DNA of 44,395 nt from Paracoccaceae bacterium (GTDB taxonomy: Bacteria > Pseudomonadota > Alphaproteobacteria > Rhodobacterales > Rhodobacteraceae). Position numbers and translations under genes: made by a program. The stretch covers positions 1-44,395 of the forward strand of contig JAHDIS010000033.1 in the NCBI GenBank assembly GCA_020630695.1, written 5' to 3'. Below the pieces are notes generated by a model. It was not told the origin of the DNA. It did not search any database and saw nothing but the letters and a program-made list of their open reading frames with translations. Shown one piece after another: positions 17,251 through 24,388 of the stretch; positions within the stretch are counted from its first letter, which is position 1; every line of letters starts with the position of its first letter.

Positions 17251-18198
17251 CGAAGCCCGCGTCAGGTTTTCTTCAAACTCCATGGTCACCTTGCGGCCCT
17301 TTTTGTGAACGGTAATGCCTCGTTCCCCGGCGCTGCGGCGATATAGGGTCCCCGGGTCCTTTGCGGCCTTTGGCTTGGCGGGCTTTCCTGCCTGCAGGAG
17401 CCTGCGCATGACCGCTTGAGGCTCTACAAATGCGCCGCGCCCCTGCCTCGCTCTTTCCTGCTCACGCGCCAATGACCCTGCCTCCTCGAGGATGGCTGCA
17501 GATGCCTTGGGATCACCCAACAAGGGTTTGAGATCCCGGGCGTTGCGCTCACGCAGATCCCGAATGGAGGCAAAGGCCTGCACAATGATGTCCGGAAGCT
17601 TTGCCAGCTGCAAATAGCGCGACAGCCACGGCTGGCTGACTTCGAGCCTCTCGGCCATCGATTTCTGCTTGCCGCCATAGTAGCGTTCAATCGCATCCGC
17701 ATAGTCTACGGCGCGTTCGTAATCCGAGATATCCTCACGATCCCGGTTTTCGATATCGGCCAGCCGAAAGGCTTCTTCGTCAGTCAGATCGCGGACATCG
17801 ATCAGATACTTGAACTGCGTATAATTGTTGGCCCGAAGCCAGCTGACGGCAAAGTGCCGCCGCGCGCCGCAGATGACTTCATAGGGTTGATCACTGTCAC
17901 CCGTGGCCCGGACGATCGCCGGGAATTCCTGCCGCCCTTGCGATCGAATACCATCGATAAGGTCGCGGCAGTTGTCCTCGTTCAAAAGACTGTATTCCCG
18001 GTTATGCCGTTCCCACAATTTGCATTCGGCCGGATCAACCCAGCGCAGCGTCTTTTCCTCAAGATCGCCAGACAAGCGATCCGCAATTGAGGTCGAACGC
18101 TTTAGAAAGCGCGCGCCGGCGCGATCTTCGCGCTGAGGGGCAGGGGCATCCAAATCACTTAGAACATCGTCAAAGATGGCGTCGTGTTTACGGCTCAT
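17200..18198 (-). CDS. parB: Plasmid partition protein ParB
   Basis: A 332-aa centromere-binding partition protein. The ParB/Srx N-terminal domain includes RQEFPAIVRATGDSDQPYEV and ICGARRHFAVSWLRAN near residues 92-130; the GARRH segment matches the GERR-type motif of ParB, which binds CTP in studied members. A helix-turn-helix region follows (GGKQKSMAERLEVSQPWLSR near residue 175), and the C-terminal 50 residues may mediate dimerisation. The ATG overlaps the parA stop (ATGA) and follows AAGGAGG, so parAB is one operon. It assists partition of this replicon by binding parS. The 3' end overlaps the convergent kinase frame by 51 bp. Confidence 0.92.
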   Translation of the reverse strand: MSRKHDAIFDDVLSDLDAPAPQREDRAGARFLKRSTSIADRLSGDLEEKTLRWVDPAECKLWERHNREYSLLNEDNCRDLIDGIRSQGRQEFPAIVRATGDSDQPYEVICGARRHFAVSWLRANNYTQFKYLIDVRDLTDEEAFRLADIENRDREDISDYERAVDYADAIERYYGGKQKSMAERLEVSQPWLSRYLQLAKLPDIIVQAFASIRDLRERNARDLKPLLGDPKASAAILEEAGSLAREQERARQGRGAFVEPQAVMRRLLQAGKPAKPKAAKDPGTLYRRSAGERGITVHKKGRKVTMEFEENLTRASLEAAFQSYLNARFKKE

Positions 18199-19397
18199 AG
18201 CAAGCCCTCCTTTCGCAAGGCAGCGTGGTGGCTGGGCCAGGTCTTGCGGATCAACACTTCGATCTCACGGTTGACCGCATCCAGATAGGCCCGACAGCGT
18301 TTGTGCGTCTCGGTGCGGGTGGCAGCGCCCGTCAGCTCATAGACCGTGCTGAGATTGGCCGCCGCGTTGTCGATTTCCGCGCTGTCCTTCAGAACAGCCT
18401 GCAACATATCCATTGGAAAGACGGCATCCATCATTCGCTTGATCGCCACATGCGCCGATTTGCTGTCGTTCATCTTCGTGGCGAGGATCTTAACGAATGC
18501 ATAATCGCGCGCACCGCCAGCCCTTGCCAATTCGTTAAGAGTGGCGCCCATCATTTTTAGAAAATGCGCCGTCGACCCAAAATCAATATTGTTAGGCGGG
18601 GCAGGGATGACCAAGGCATCAGCGGCACGCAATACGCTCAGCGACAGCATTCCCAAGGCAGGGGGCGGGTCCATCAGGATCACGTCAAACTGGTCTCGAA
18701 TAGAGTCTATTCCAGCGCGAAGCCGATCCAGAACAAAGGTCTGGTCGCGGGCCATACGGGCGGCAAACTCATATTCCGCGTCGTATAGCCCAAGATTGGC
18801 CGGGATCAGCGCAATGCCGGGCCAATAGGTCGCCCTTAGTGCATAATGCAGACTGGCGGGCCCACCGTGCCTGAAAAACGGGTAAAGTGTGTCTTCGTCT
18901 TCATCCACGTCGATGTCGGGGTTCAGCCCGAACATGGATGTCGTACTGGCCTGACTGTCGCAGTCGATCACACACACACGATAGCCACGCAACGCGAGAT
19001 ACTGGGCAAGATGGCAAACCATGGTCGACTTGCCGACCCCGCCCTTAAAGTTCTGGACAGCCAGAACCATGGCGCGATCTGTTTCACTGCGATGGGGCAG
19101 GGTGCCAAACACGCTGCGCATCCGATTGACATCAGCAAGACTGTAACCGGTGCGTCGGCCTGTCTCGGGGTCTTTTTCAGGCGCGGGCAAACGCCCGTCA
19201 GCCTCTGCATCGCGGATCGCTTTGTCGGTACGGCCAACCATTTCAGCGGCACGCCTGACATTGAACCTTAGATCAAGTGTCTTTTCAGTTCCTGGCGAAT
19301 ACAAACGATCGCGCAGCCGCGCGATCACAGTAGAAGCGCGGCCAGCAAGTTGATCCAACTCGTCCAGCGTTACTGGGGGTAGGGCGGACTGCTCCAT
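18195..19397 (-). CDS. parA: Plasmid partition ATPase ParA
   Basis: A 400-aa type Ia ParA. An N-terminal ~110-residue region contains a putative helix-turn-helix (VRRAAEMVGRTDKAIRDAEA), typical of ParA proteins that repress their own operon. The deviant Walker A motif is in [20 protein letters not shown], followed by VIDCDSQAS and FDVILMDPPPALG. It moves plasmid copies apart by ATP-dependent binding to DNA and ParB. I prefer ATG 19397 (MEQSALPP) because AAGAGG lies 6 bp upstream; an ATG two codons earlier touches that site. It is divergent from the replication initiator, with the origin between. Confidence 0.93.
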   Translation of the reverse strand: MEQSALPPVTLDELDQLAGRASTVIARLRDRLYSPGTEKTLDLRFNVRRAAEMVGRTDKAIRDAEADGRLPAPEKDPETGRRTGYSLADVNRMRSVFGTLPHRSETDRAMVLAVQNFKGGVGKSTMVCHLAQYLALRGYRVCVIDCDSQASTTSMFGLNPDIDVDEDEDTLYPFFRHGGPASLHYALRATYWPGIALIPANLGLYDAEYEFAARMARDQTFVLDRLRAGIDSIRDQFDVILMDPPPALGMLSLSVLRAADALVIPAPPNNIDFGSTAHFLKMMGATLNELARAGGARDYAFVKILATKMNDSKSAHVAIKRMMDAVFPMDMLQAVLKDSAEIDNAAANLSTVYELTGAATRTETHKRCRAYLDAVNREIEVLIRKTWPSHHAALRKEGLL

Positions 19398-19565
19398 AAT
19401 CATCCTCTTGTCGGGTATGCTGGTCGAATCATGACGGGTTGCCCGCCTGCACTCAAGTGCGAATATTTACGGTATAGCACCAAATAATCGGAAATTAGAG
19501 AAAGCTACGGAAAAGGTCAGAGTTTGAGGTGTCGATAATGCTGAATACCAAGCCCCAAGCATAGC

Positions 19566-19582
19566 AACACCCGATTTGTAAG
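19566..19582 (-). repeat. Iteron, inverted copy
   Basis: On the minus strand this reads CTTACAAATCGGGTGTT, matching the plus-strand iterons, most closely CTTACAAATTGGGTGCG at 19923-19939. Confidence 0.75.
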
Positions 19583-19622
19583 TTTTGGGACAAATTTCAG
19601 GATCCGGGTCGATCCAGGGGAC

Positions 19623-19631
19623 TTATCCACA
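19623..19631 (+). promoter_or_regulatory. DnaA box 1
   Basis: Perfect TTATCCACA, beside an AT-rich segment rich in A runs (to about 19685) that could be the unwinding element. Confidence 0.8.
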
Positions 19632-19730
19632 AAAATCCCAAATTTAAAAACACCCCTTCTGTTCAGGATTCTATATTTCTCTGTTCCAGTCCGGCAAAGC
19701 TTTGGAAAACCATTGTTTTTAGGCTCTAAT

Positions 19731-19838
19731 CTTACACTTTGGGGTGTATTGGCTTACGGATCGGGATCGAAGGCCTTACACATCGGGGCGGTTAAACTTA
19801 CGGCTCGGGTGGGCCTTAAACCATACGTTTTGGGTGCA
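19731..19838 (+). repeat. Iteron array (five copies, about 22-bp phasing)
   Basis: Copies begin at 19731 (CTTACACTTTGGGGTGT), 19753 (CTTACGGATCGGGATCG), 19775 (CTTACACATCGGGGCGG), 19797 (CTTACGGCTCGGGTGGG) and 19822 (CATACGTTTTGGGTGCA). Start-to-start spacing is 22, 22, 22 and 25 bp, close to two helical turns, as expected for initiator-binding iterons of Rep_3-type plasmids. Confidence 0.85.
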
Positions 19839-19841
19839 GGC

Positions 19842-19850
19842 TTATCCACA
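19842..19850 (+). promoter_or_regulatory. DnaA box 2
   Basis: Perfect TTATCCACA, four bases after the last phased iteron. Confidence 0.8.
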
Positions 19851-19922
19851 GGAATCACTTGATTTTTTGGCTATAGTTTCAATGCTCTGCGAATCGGATG
19901 CGGGTTTTGGCCGGATTTAACG

Positions 19923-19939
19923 CTTACAAATTGGGTGCG
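19923..19939 (+). repeat. Iteron, outlying copy
   Basis: CTTACAAATTGGGTGCG lies 101 bp beyond the fifth array copy and 73 bp before the initiator start, a position that suits autorepression. Confidence 0.7.
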
Positions 19940-20011
19940 TTGATCGACACTGCCGCTCATGATACCTTACGCGCAAAACAATACAAAAGTAAGAGCAGGG
20001 GTGTAAGCTGA

Positions 20012-21028
20012 ATGGCTGCAACCAAACCATACCGCACTGTAGAGGCGCGGCCAAATGCAGAAAGCCTGATCAAACCGGGTGAGCTGGTCGATCTCGTGGA
20101 GGTCACGCCGCTGACGCTGGCGGACAGGCGGATTTACAACCAGCTTCTCGAAAATGCCTGGGATGCGATCGACCGGCCTGTGACTCACGTGATTTCCAAG
20201 TCGGACTTGCGCGGCTCTCACAACTCTAATGATAGGGTCGGAGAGTCCGTGGAACGGCTGATGTCCTGCATCGTCAAGGTGAAGGTCCTGCGAGACGGCG
20301 AAGAGGCGATTGAACGTGTTCAGCTGCTTGGCGGAAATATAGAAACGACCCGACGCGACGGATTGCTCGAATATGAAATTCCGCAGCGTTTGAGACGCAT
20401 CATCAAGGACAGCACGGTTTTTGCCCGGCTTCAGCGCGAGGTGATGTTTGCGCTGTCCAGCAAATACGCACTGACGCTTTACGAGATGATTCAGAAGCGT
20501 GGGAACCTAAAGTACCGGTCTTCCGAACGATTCAGCCTCGATGATCTGCGCGGTGTTCTGGGTGTGCCAAAGGGCAAATTGATGTCCTGGTCAAACTTCA
20601 AGCTGCGCGCAATTGATCCTGCGATGGCCGAGGTTAATGCCCTTTCGGATTTCGTGGTTTCGATTGAGCCGATCAAAACCGGGCGCCGTGTCACCCACAT
20701 AGAATTGCGGTGGTGGCGCAAGGACAGCGGCGGCACGGCGGCCGCTGAACGAGAGCTGAGCTTTTCCAAGGTTGGCCGCAAGGCGCGGATAGAAGGCCAG
20801 TCCGAGACCGTGACACCATCCAAGCCGCGCCCGGCGTGGTTGGATGCAAAAGGCGCGGCGTTGAAAACGGAGACCTATGAAACAGCGCGATTGCGTCACC
20901 CGGGCTATGATATTTACCATGTCGAGGGCGAATGGCGCACCTGGTCCGCGGGCAAGGAGCCAGCCCGGGATCCTGATCGGGCCTTTCTCGCATTTTTCCG
21001 AAGCTTCGCGGAAAAAAACCCGCTTTAG
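20012..21028 (+). CDS. Plasmid replication initiator (Rep_3 / RepB-type winged helix)
   Basis: A 338-aa initiator expected to bind the iterons next to it and start replication. The region ELVDLVEVTPLTLADRRIYN near residue 28 and the following FALSSKYALTLYEMIQKRGN near residue 150 are the features of the first winged-helix domain of Rep_3 initiators; SRRV-type basic segments and HIELRWWRK near residue 230 belong to the second. The last ~100 residues are an extension with basic, low-complexity sequence. In roseobacters such replicases with divergent parAB define one of the known plasmid/chromid compatibility classes (RepB or so-called DnaA-like types); I cannot tell which. The start is ATG 20012; a ribosome site is weak (AGGGG 14 bp upstream), consistent with low expression. 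Confidence 0.88.
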   Translation: MAATKPYRTVEARPNAESLIKPGELVDLVEVTPLTLADRRIYNQLLENAWDAIDRPVTHVISKSDLRGSHNSNDRVGESVERLMSCIVKVKVLRDGEEAIERVQLLGGNIETTRRDGLLEYEIPQRLRRIIKDSTVFARLQREVMFALSSKYALTLYEMIQKRGNLKYRSSERFSLDDLRGVLGVPKGKLMSWSNFKLRAIDPAMAEVNALSDFVVSIEPIKTGRRVTHIELRWWRKDSGGTAAAERELSFSKVGRKARIEGQSETVTPSKPRPAWLDAKGAALKTETYETARLRHPGYDIYHVEGEWRTWSAGKEPARDPDRAFLAFFRSFAEKNPL

Positions 21029-21053
21029 GCCGGGTTAGACACGCGGTACCTCG

Positions 21054-21071
21054 AAATTGCCCGTGGGCAAT
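21054..21071 (+). repeat. Palindrome, right boundary copy of the replication module
   Basis: AAATTGCCCGTGGGCAAT, identical to the minus-strand sequence at 17167-17184. It lies 25 bp after the initiator stop and its last base is the first base of the neighbouring gene's stop codon. There is no T run in the plus direction and only three T in the minus direction, so it would be a poor terminator, unlike the left copy. Confidence 0.75.
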
Positions 21072-21583
21072 CAGTGACTATGGCCGTGCCCATCATCGTC
21101 CAATGACCCGTGAATTGCGAATTGCTCCATCCCGGCGTCTTGCGGTGCAATGGATCTGTAGGCTTCGCGTACCCCGGCATCGGAAAGTTCACGCGCGACG
21201 GTCAGCAGCGTGTTTGGGTCAAACTCGTCACACAGGTCCACCATCTGCGCGATTTCCTCTGCGGCGACGGGCCGGGCTGCGTCTTTGTCGGGTGCCCCGT
21301 AGTACGTGACGAAATGCTGAGCCAGCAAATCGGTCAGCGTTGCGATCTCGGCTTCTTCGACCTGCGTGACGGCAACGAAAGTCACCCGGCCACCGGTTTC
21401 CAGTCCGAACCACCCATTGGAAAACGCCTGACGTGCCTTGCCTTCCAGATCGGCTTCACCCCAGTTGGAAAACTCGAACCCACCAGAGATGCACCATTCG
21501 CCGGTGCGGGCAGGGCTGGCAAAGACCCTTTGATCGGATTCGTCGAAGTGGATTGCACGAGCCAGCTTGCTTACTTTGGTCAT
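21071..21583 (-). CDS. DUF6505-like protein of the formate dehydrogenase region
   Basis: A 170-aa soluble protein I recognise as the small conserved family found beside alphaproteobacterial formate dehydrogenase genes (DUF6505, from memory). It has no signal peptide or membrane helix. Visible features are RVFASPARTGEWCISGGFEF near residue 19, an acidic middle, and a His-rich C terminus (DDDGHGHSH) that could bind a metal ion such as nickel, zinc or iron. The start ATG follows GGAGGAAAC and overlaps the TGA of the biotin-ligase-like gene (ATGA), so the pair is coupled. Role unknown; probably maturation or metal handling. Confidence 0.7.
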   Translation of the reverse strand: MTKVSKLARAIHFDESDQRVFASPARTGEWCISGGFEFSNWGEADLEGKARQAFSNGWFGLETGGRVTFVAVTQVEEAEIATLTDLLAQHFVTYYGAPDKDAARPVAAEEIAQMVDLCDEFDPNTLLTVARELSDAGVREAYRSIAPQDAGMEQFAIHGSLDDDGHGHSH

Positions 21584-22302
21584 GGCGTTTCCTCCAATAG
21601 GGTGGTCAACGGGATCAGATGCGTTGTTTCGTCGTCGCGCAACAGCATGCCGAACCGCTCATCTACACCCAGAAAAGTTCCGGTCAGACCGTTTTGGCTG
21701 GCGGGTTCACCGACGCCATGCGCCAGTCCGCGCCATTCGTTGTGCAAGGTTTTGGCACCATCGTCTTCCCAGCGATTGATCCAGTGCAGACTGTGACGCG
21801 CCCAGCTTTCCAACAACCTTGGAGGAGAGACATCCGCGCAACCCTCGGCATAGAGCGAGGATTCGTCCGGGTTTGTGCCCGGATTGTCGGAATCTGGCCA
21901 GAGGGGCAGGGTAAAACCGACAACCAGCCAGTCGGGAACCGTGTCCGGGTCTGTCTGCGCCGCGACAAGGCGTAGCCGGCCGCAGGCAGCGCCATTCACC
22001 AGAATGCCGCCATCCCAGCGCAGATGCACTGCCACCTCGGGGGGCGCAAGCGCGCCAAGGGCGTTTTGAAAACCAACCCCGCAGAGCGGCAGCATCTGGG
22101 CTGCGTCGGCCAGAGGAACCTCGGGGGCGAATACCAGCGTGCCTTCCAGCACACTGTCCGTGATTCTATAGGCCACAAGACCGGCATCGCAGCCAAGCGT
22201 TGCCCTCTGGCATGCGTGGCGCAATGCGCTGTCCTGTGCCTCTTCCCCCCACATCAGCGGGGGAAAGGTTGGGGCTTCTTCGGTTTCAAGATCAGATGTC
22301 AT
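21580..22302 (-). CDS. Biotin/lipoate-ligase-like protein with DUF4444 C-terminus, likely inactive
   Basis: A 240-aa protein related to the biotin protein ligase / lipoate ligase fold. GGILVNGAACGRLRLVAAQT near residue 99 corresponds to the WPND-(I/L)-x-NGKKxxGxL region of biotin ligases, but the PND and the catalytic-type lysine (NGKK) are replaced by GGI and NGAA. The GRGRxG adenylate loop is also not seen. Residues 180-240 match DUF4444 (GLTGTFLGVDERFGMLLRD). It may bind a small molecule without ligating it. It lies between mrp and the DUF6505-like gene in the minus-strand accessory arm of the formate dehydrogenase locus. Function is unknown. Confidence 0.72.
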   Translation of the reverse strand: MTSDLETEEAPTFPPLMWGEEAQDSALRHACQRATLGCDAGLVAYRITDSVLEGTLVFAPEVPLADAAQMLPLCGVGFQNALGALAPPEVAVHLRWDGGILVNGAACGRLRLVAAQTDPDTVPDWLVVGFTLPLWPDSDNPGTNPDESSLYAEGCADVSPPRLLESWARHSLHWINRWEDDGAKTLHNEWRGLAHGVGEPASQNGLTGTFLGVDERFGMLLRDDETTHLIPLTTLLEETP

Positions 22303-22329
22303 GGGACTACCTAATTCGAAGCCAGTGGC

Positions 22330-23395
22330 TTATGCCACCCCCTTCGCGACCAAGGCTTTGGCCACGTCATGGAACGCGGCCGCTTGCGGGCTATCGGGTT
22401 GGGTCACAACCAGAGGTGCACCGCCATCGGCAGCCAGACGAATGTCCAGATGCAGGGGTACTTCCGCCAGCAAAGGAACACCCAGCTTGGCAGCTTCGGC
22501 TGCGACACCACCGTGACCAAACACATGTTCTTCGTGTCCGCATTGCGAACAGATGTGTGTGCTCATGTTTTCGATCATTCCGAGGATCGGCACCTTGAGC
22601 TGCTGGAACATGTCGATGCCCTTGCGCGCATCGAGCAACGCAACATCCTGCGGGGTGCTGACCACAACAGCGCCATCGATCTGGAACTTTTGGGTCAGGG
22701 TCATCTGCACGTAGCCAGTGCCAGGCGGAAGATCGACGAAAGTCGAGCGCGCCCCATTGCACCTGATTCATCATCTGTTGCAATGCGCCCATCAGCATGG
22801 GCCCGCGCCAGACAACAGCCTGATCTTCGTTGGTCATCAGACCGATGGACATCATGGTAACGCCATGATTGCGCATGGGCAGGATGGTTTTGCCGTCCGG
22901 GGACGCGGGTCTGCCGCTGACGCCAAGCATGCGCGGTTGTGACGGACCATAGACATCCGCATCCAGCAAGCCGACGCGGCGGCCTTGCTGTGCCAGCGCG
23001 CAGGCGAGATTGGCGGAAACGGTGCTTTTGCCCACGCCGCCTTTGCCCGAGGCAACGGCGATGATGTGCGTGACGCCCGGGACCGGCTGTGGCCCTTGCG
23101 GTTCTGCCTGACGCTGGGGTTTCAGATCGGGCGGCGGGGCCTTTTCGGTGTGCCCGGTCAATACGATCGAGACAGTTCCAACACCTTCGACGCCAGCAAG
23201 CGCTTTTTCGGCCTCGTCCTTGACGGCCTCATAGGCCTTGGCCTGACTGGGTGCGATTTCCATGACAAAACGAACAGCGCCATCGCCGCCCACGTTTAGA
23301 GCACGGACAACGCCGGCCCCGACAATGTCGCTGCCGGATACAGGGTCTGTTACGCCTTTGAGGGCTTCCAGAACGGCTTCACGGGTTGCGGCCAC
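22330..23395 (-). pseudogene. mrp: Mrp/NBP35-type Fe-S carrier ATPase, frameshifted
   Basis: A ~350-codon gene for a P-loop Fe-S cluster carrier. The N-terminal frame (GTG start, GGAG 6 bp upstream) has a DUF59/MIP18 domain (residues 5-85), then the deviant Walker A in [20 protein letters not shown] and [16 protein letters not shown]. After VQWGALD the reading frame is wrong. The C-terminal frame resumes as [17 protein letters not shown] and ends with [19 protein letters not shown], where the CxxC pair bridges the cluster in dimers. Counting against the usual [13 protein letters not shown] pattern, about five bases are missing at 22738-22744, so a real small deletion is as plausible as a read error. 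It sits 3 bp after the DUF6494-like gene. In this locus it would supply Fe-S clusters to dehydrogenase subunits. Confidence 0.85.
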
Positions 23396-23398
23396 GGG

Positions 23399-23590
23399 TT
23401 ACTCCTGCGCCTTGATTTCGCCGGTGACCTCATGGGCCAGTCCCAGCTCTTCACATGTGATGACCGCCTTGACGGCATAGGTTTTGCCGCTTCCGCCAGC
23501 GCTGCGCACGGCCTCTTCAATCGCTTGCTGGCTGGTCACACCAACCTGCTTGAGAAACTTGCGCATGGACATGTTGAAATCGTCGCTCAT
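23399..23590 (-). CDS. Small DUF6494-like protein
   Basis: A 63-aa cytoplasmic protein: MSDDFNMSMRKFLKQVGVTS, then QQAIEEAVRSAGGSGKTYAV and a helical acidic end. It is the small conserved family commonly found between mrp and the cytochrome gene of these loci (DUF6494, from memory). No cysteine pairs are present apart from one Cys near residue 50. It is first in the minus-strand unit with mrp, the biotin-ligase-like gene and the DUF6505-like gene, divergent by 57 bp from the cytochrome gene. Function is unknown. Confidence 0.7.
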   Translation of the reverse strand: MSDDFNMSMRKFLKQVGVTSQQAIEEAVRSAGGSGKTYAVKAVITCEELGLAHEVTGEIKAQE

Positions 23591-23647
23591 CTTTTACTTC
23601 CTTTGTCTTCGTTGACGGATGGCGCGCATGGGGCCTAGGCTGACCGC

Positions 23648-24388
23648 ATGAGACGCGTATTGCTGGTTTTGATGATGGCTTGCCTGCCGATGCTGGCAGC
23701 CGCAAATGATAAACAGGTTGCTTTGCACGCGCCCGAGGCGCTGGTGCAGTCTGGTCTGCTGAAACACATCCTGCCGCGATTTTCGCTGAAAACGCAGGTG
23801 CGGGTCACGCTTGTGACTGAGGATCAGGCCGACATGGTGTTCGGGCCCGAAAAGGGCAGGGCGCTTTTCGAGGGTGTGGGTGCTGTCTGGCATATGGATC
23901 TGCGCAGCCCTGATCATCCGGGCACGCAGCGCTTTGCCAAATGGCTGACGTCTGACGTAGGGCGCAACACGATTCAGGGTTTTGCGCCGGAAGGCACCGC
24001 GCTGTTTGGCCCGCCGCCAGCCCGCGAGGCCAAGGTGGCTGCGGTCGAATTGGATGGCGACGCGGTTCTGGGTAAAACCGTGAGTCACGTAAAATGCGGA
24101 CGCTGCCACGTCACCAGCGAAGAGAACCGTATGAACGGCATTGGCTCGACCCCGAGCTTTTTCGTCTTGCGGACCTTTGACGACTGGGATTTGCGGTTCT
24201 CGGGTTTTTATGCCCTGAAACCGCATGGTGCTTTCACCCAGATCGAAGACGTGACCGATCCATTTCCCGAAGACAGGCCCTCGCCGATTGCGCCCATCGA
24301 TTTGACATTGGACGAACTTGAGGCCGTGATCGCCTATGTGCGCAGCCTCGCGGCCGCTGATTTGGGAAAACCAATCGAACATCAGTGA
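23648..24388 (+). CDS. Secreted c-type cytochrome fused to a collapsed TupA-like binding domain
   Basis: A 246-aa exported protein with a signal peptide ending AAAN near residue 21. Residues 24-125 resemble the beginning (SGLLKHILPRFSLKTQVRV) and end (FAKWLTSDVGRNTIQGFAPE, then GTALFGPP) of tungstate/molybdate-type TupA receptors, but the central lobe is missing: about 100 residues instead of about 250. A single heme site follows, CGRCH near residue 157, in VKCGRCHVTSEENRMNGIGS, with a C-terminal helix (LDELEAVIAYVRSL) typical of small cytochromes c. The Met of NRMNG could be the axial ligand, though its spacing is unusual. It is convergent with the ferredoxin gene (7-bp overlap). It may link oxyanion or electron sensing to the periplasmic formate dehydrogenase, which is inference. 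Confidence 0.75.
   Translation: MRRVLLVLMMACLPMLAAANDKQVALHAPEALVQSGLLKHILPRFSLKTQVRVTLVTEDQADMVFGPEKGRALFEGVGAVWHMDLRSPDHPGTQRFAKWLTSDVGRNTIQGFAPEGTALFGPPPAREAKVAAVELDGDAVLGKTVSHVKCGRCHVTSEENRMNGIGSTPSFFVLRTFDDWDLRFSGFYALKPHGAFTQIEDVTDPFPEDRPSPIAPIDLTLDELEAVIAYVRSLAAADLGKPIEHQ

Larger units (their letters stand above)
19398..20011. other. Putative plasmid replication origin
   Basis: This 614-bp non-coding stretch between divergent parA and the initiator gene has the hallmarks of an iteron origin: two perfect DnaA boxes (19623-19631, 19842-19850), an array of iterons with consensus CTTACRNNTYGGG spaced 22 bp apart (19731-19838), an outlying copy at 19923-19939, one inverted copy at 19566-19582, and AT-rich DNA at about 19630-19685. 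Before the initiator start, CTTAC (19966 region) and the inverted GTGTAAG (20001-20007) resemble half iterons and may be an autoregulatory operator. The parA promoter must lie in the left part. Confidence 0.85.
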
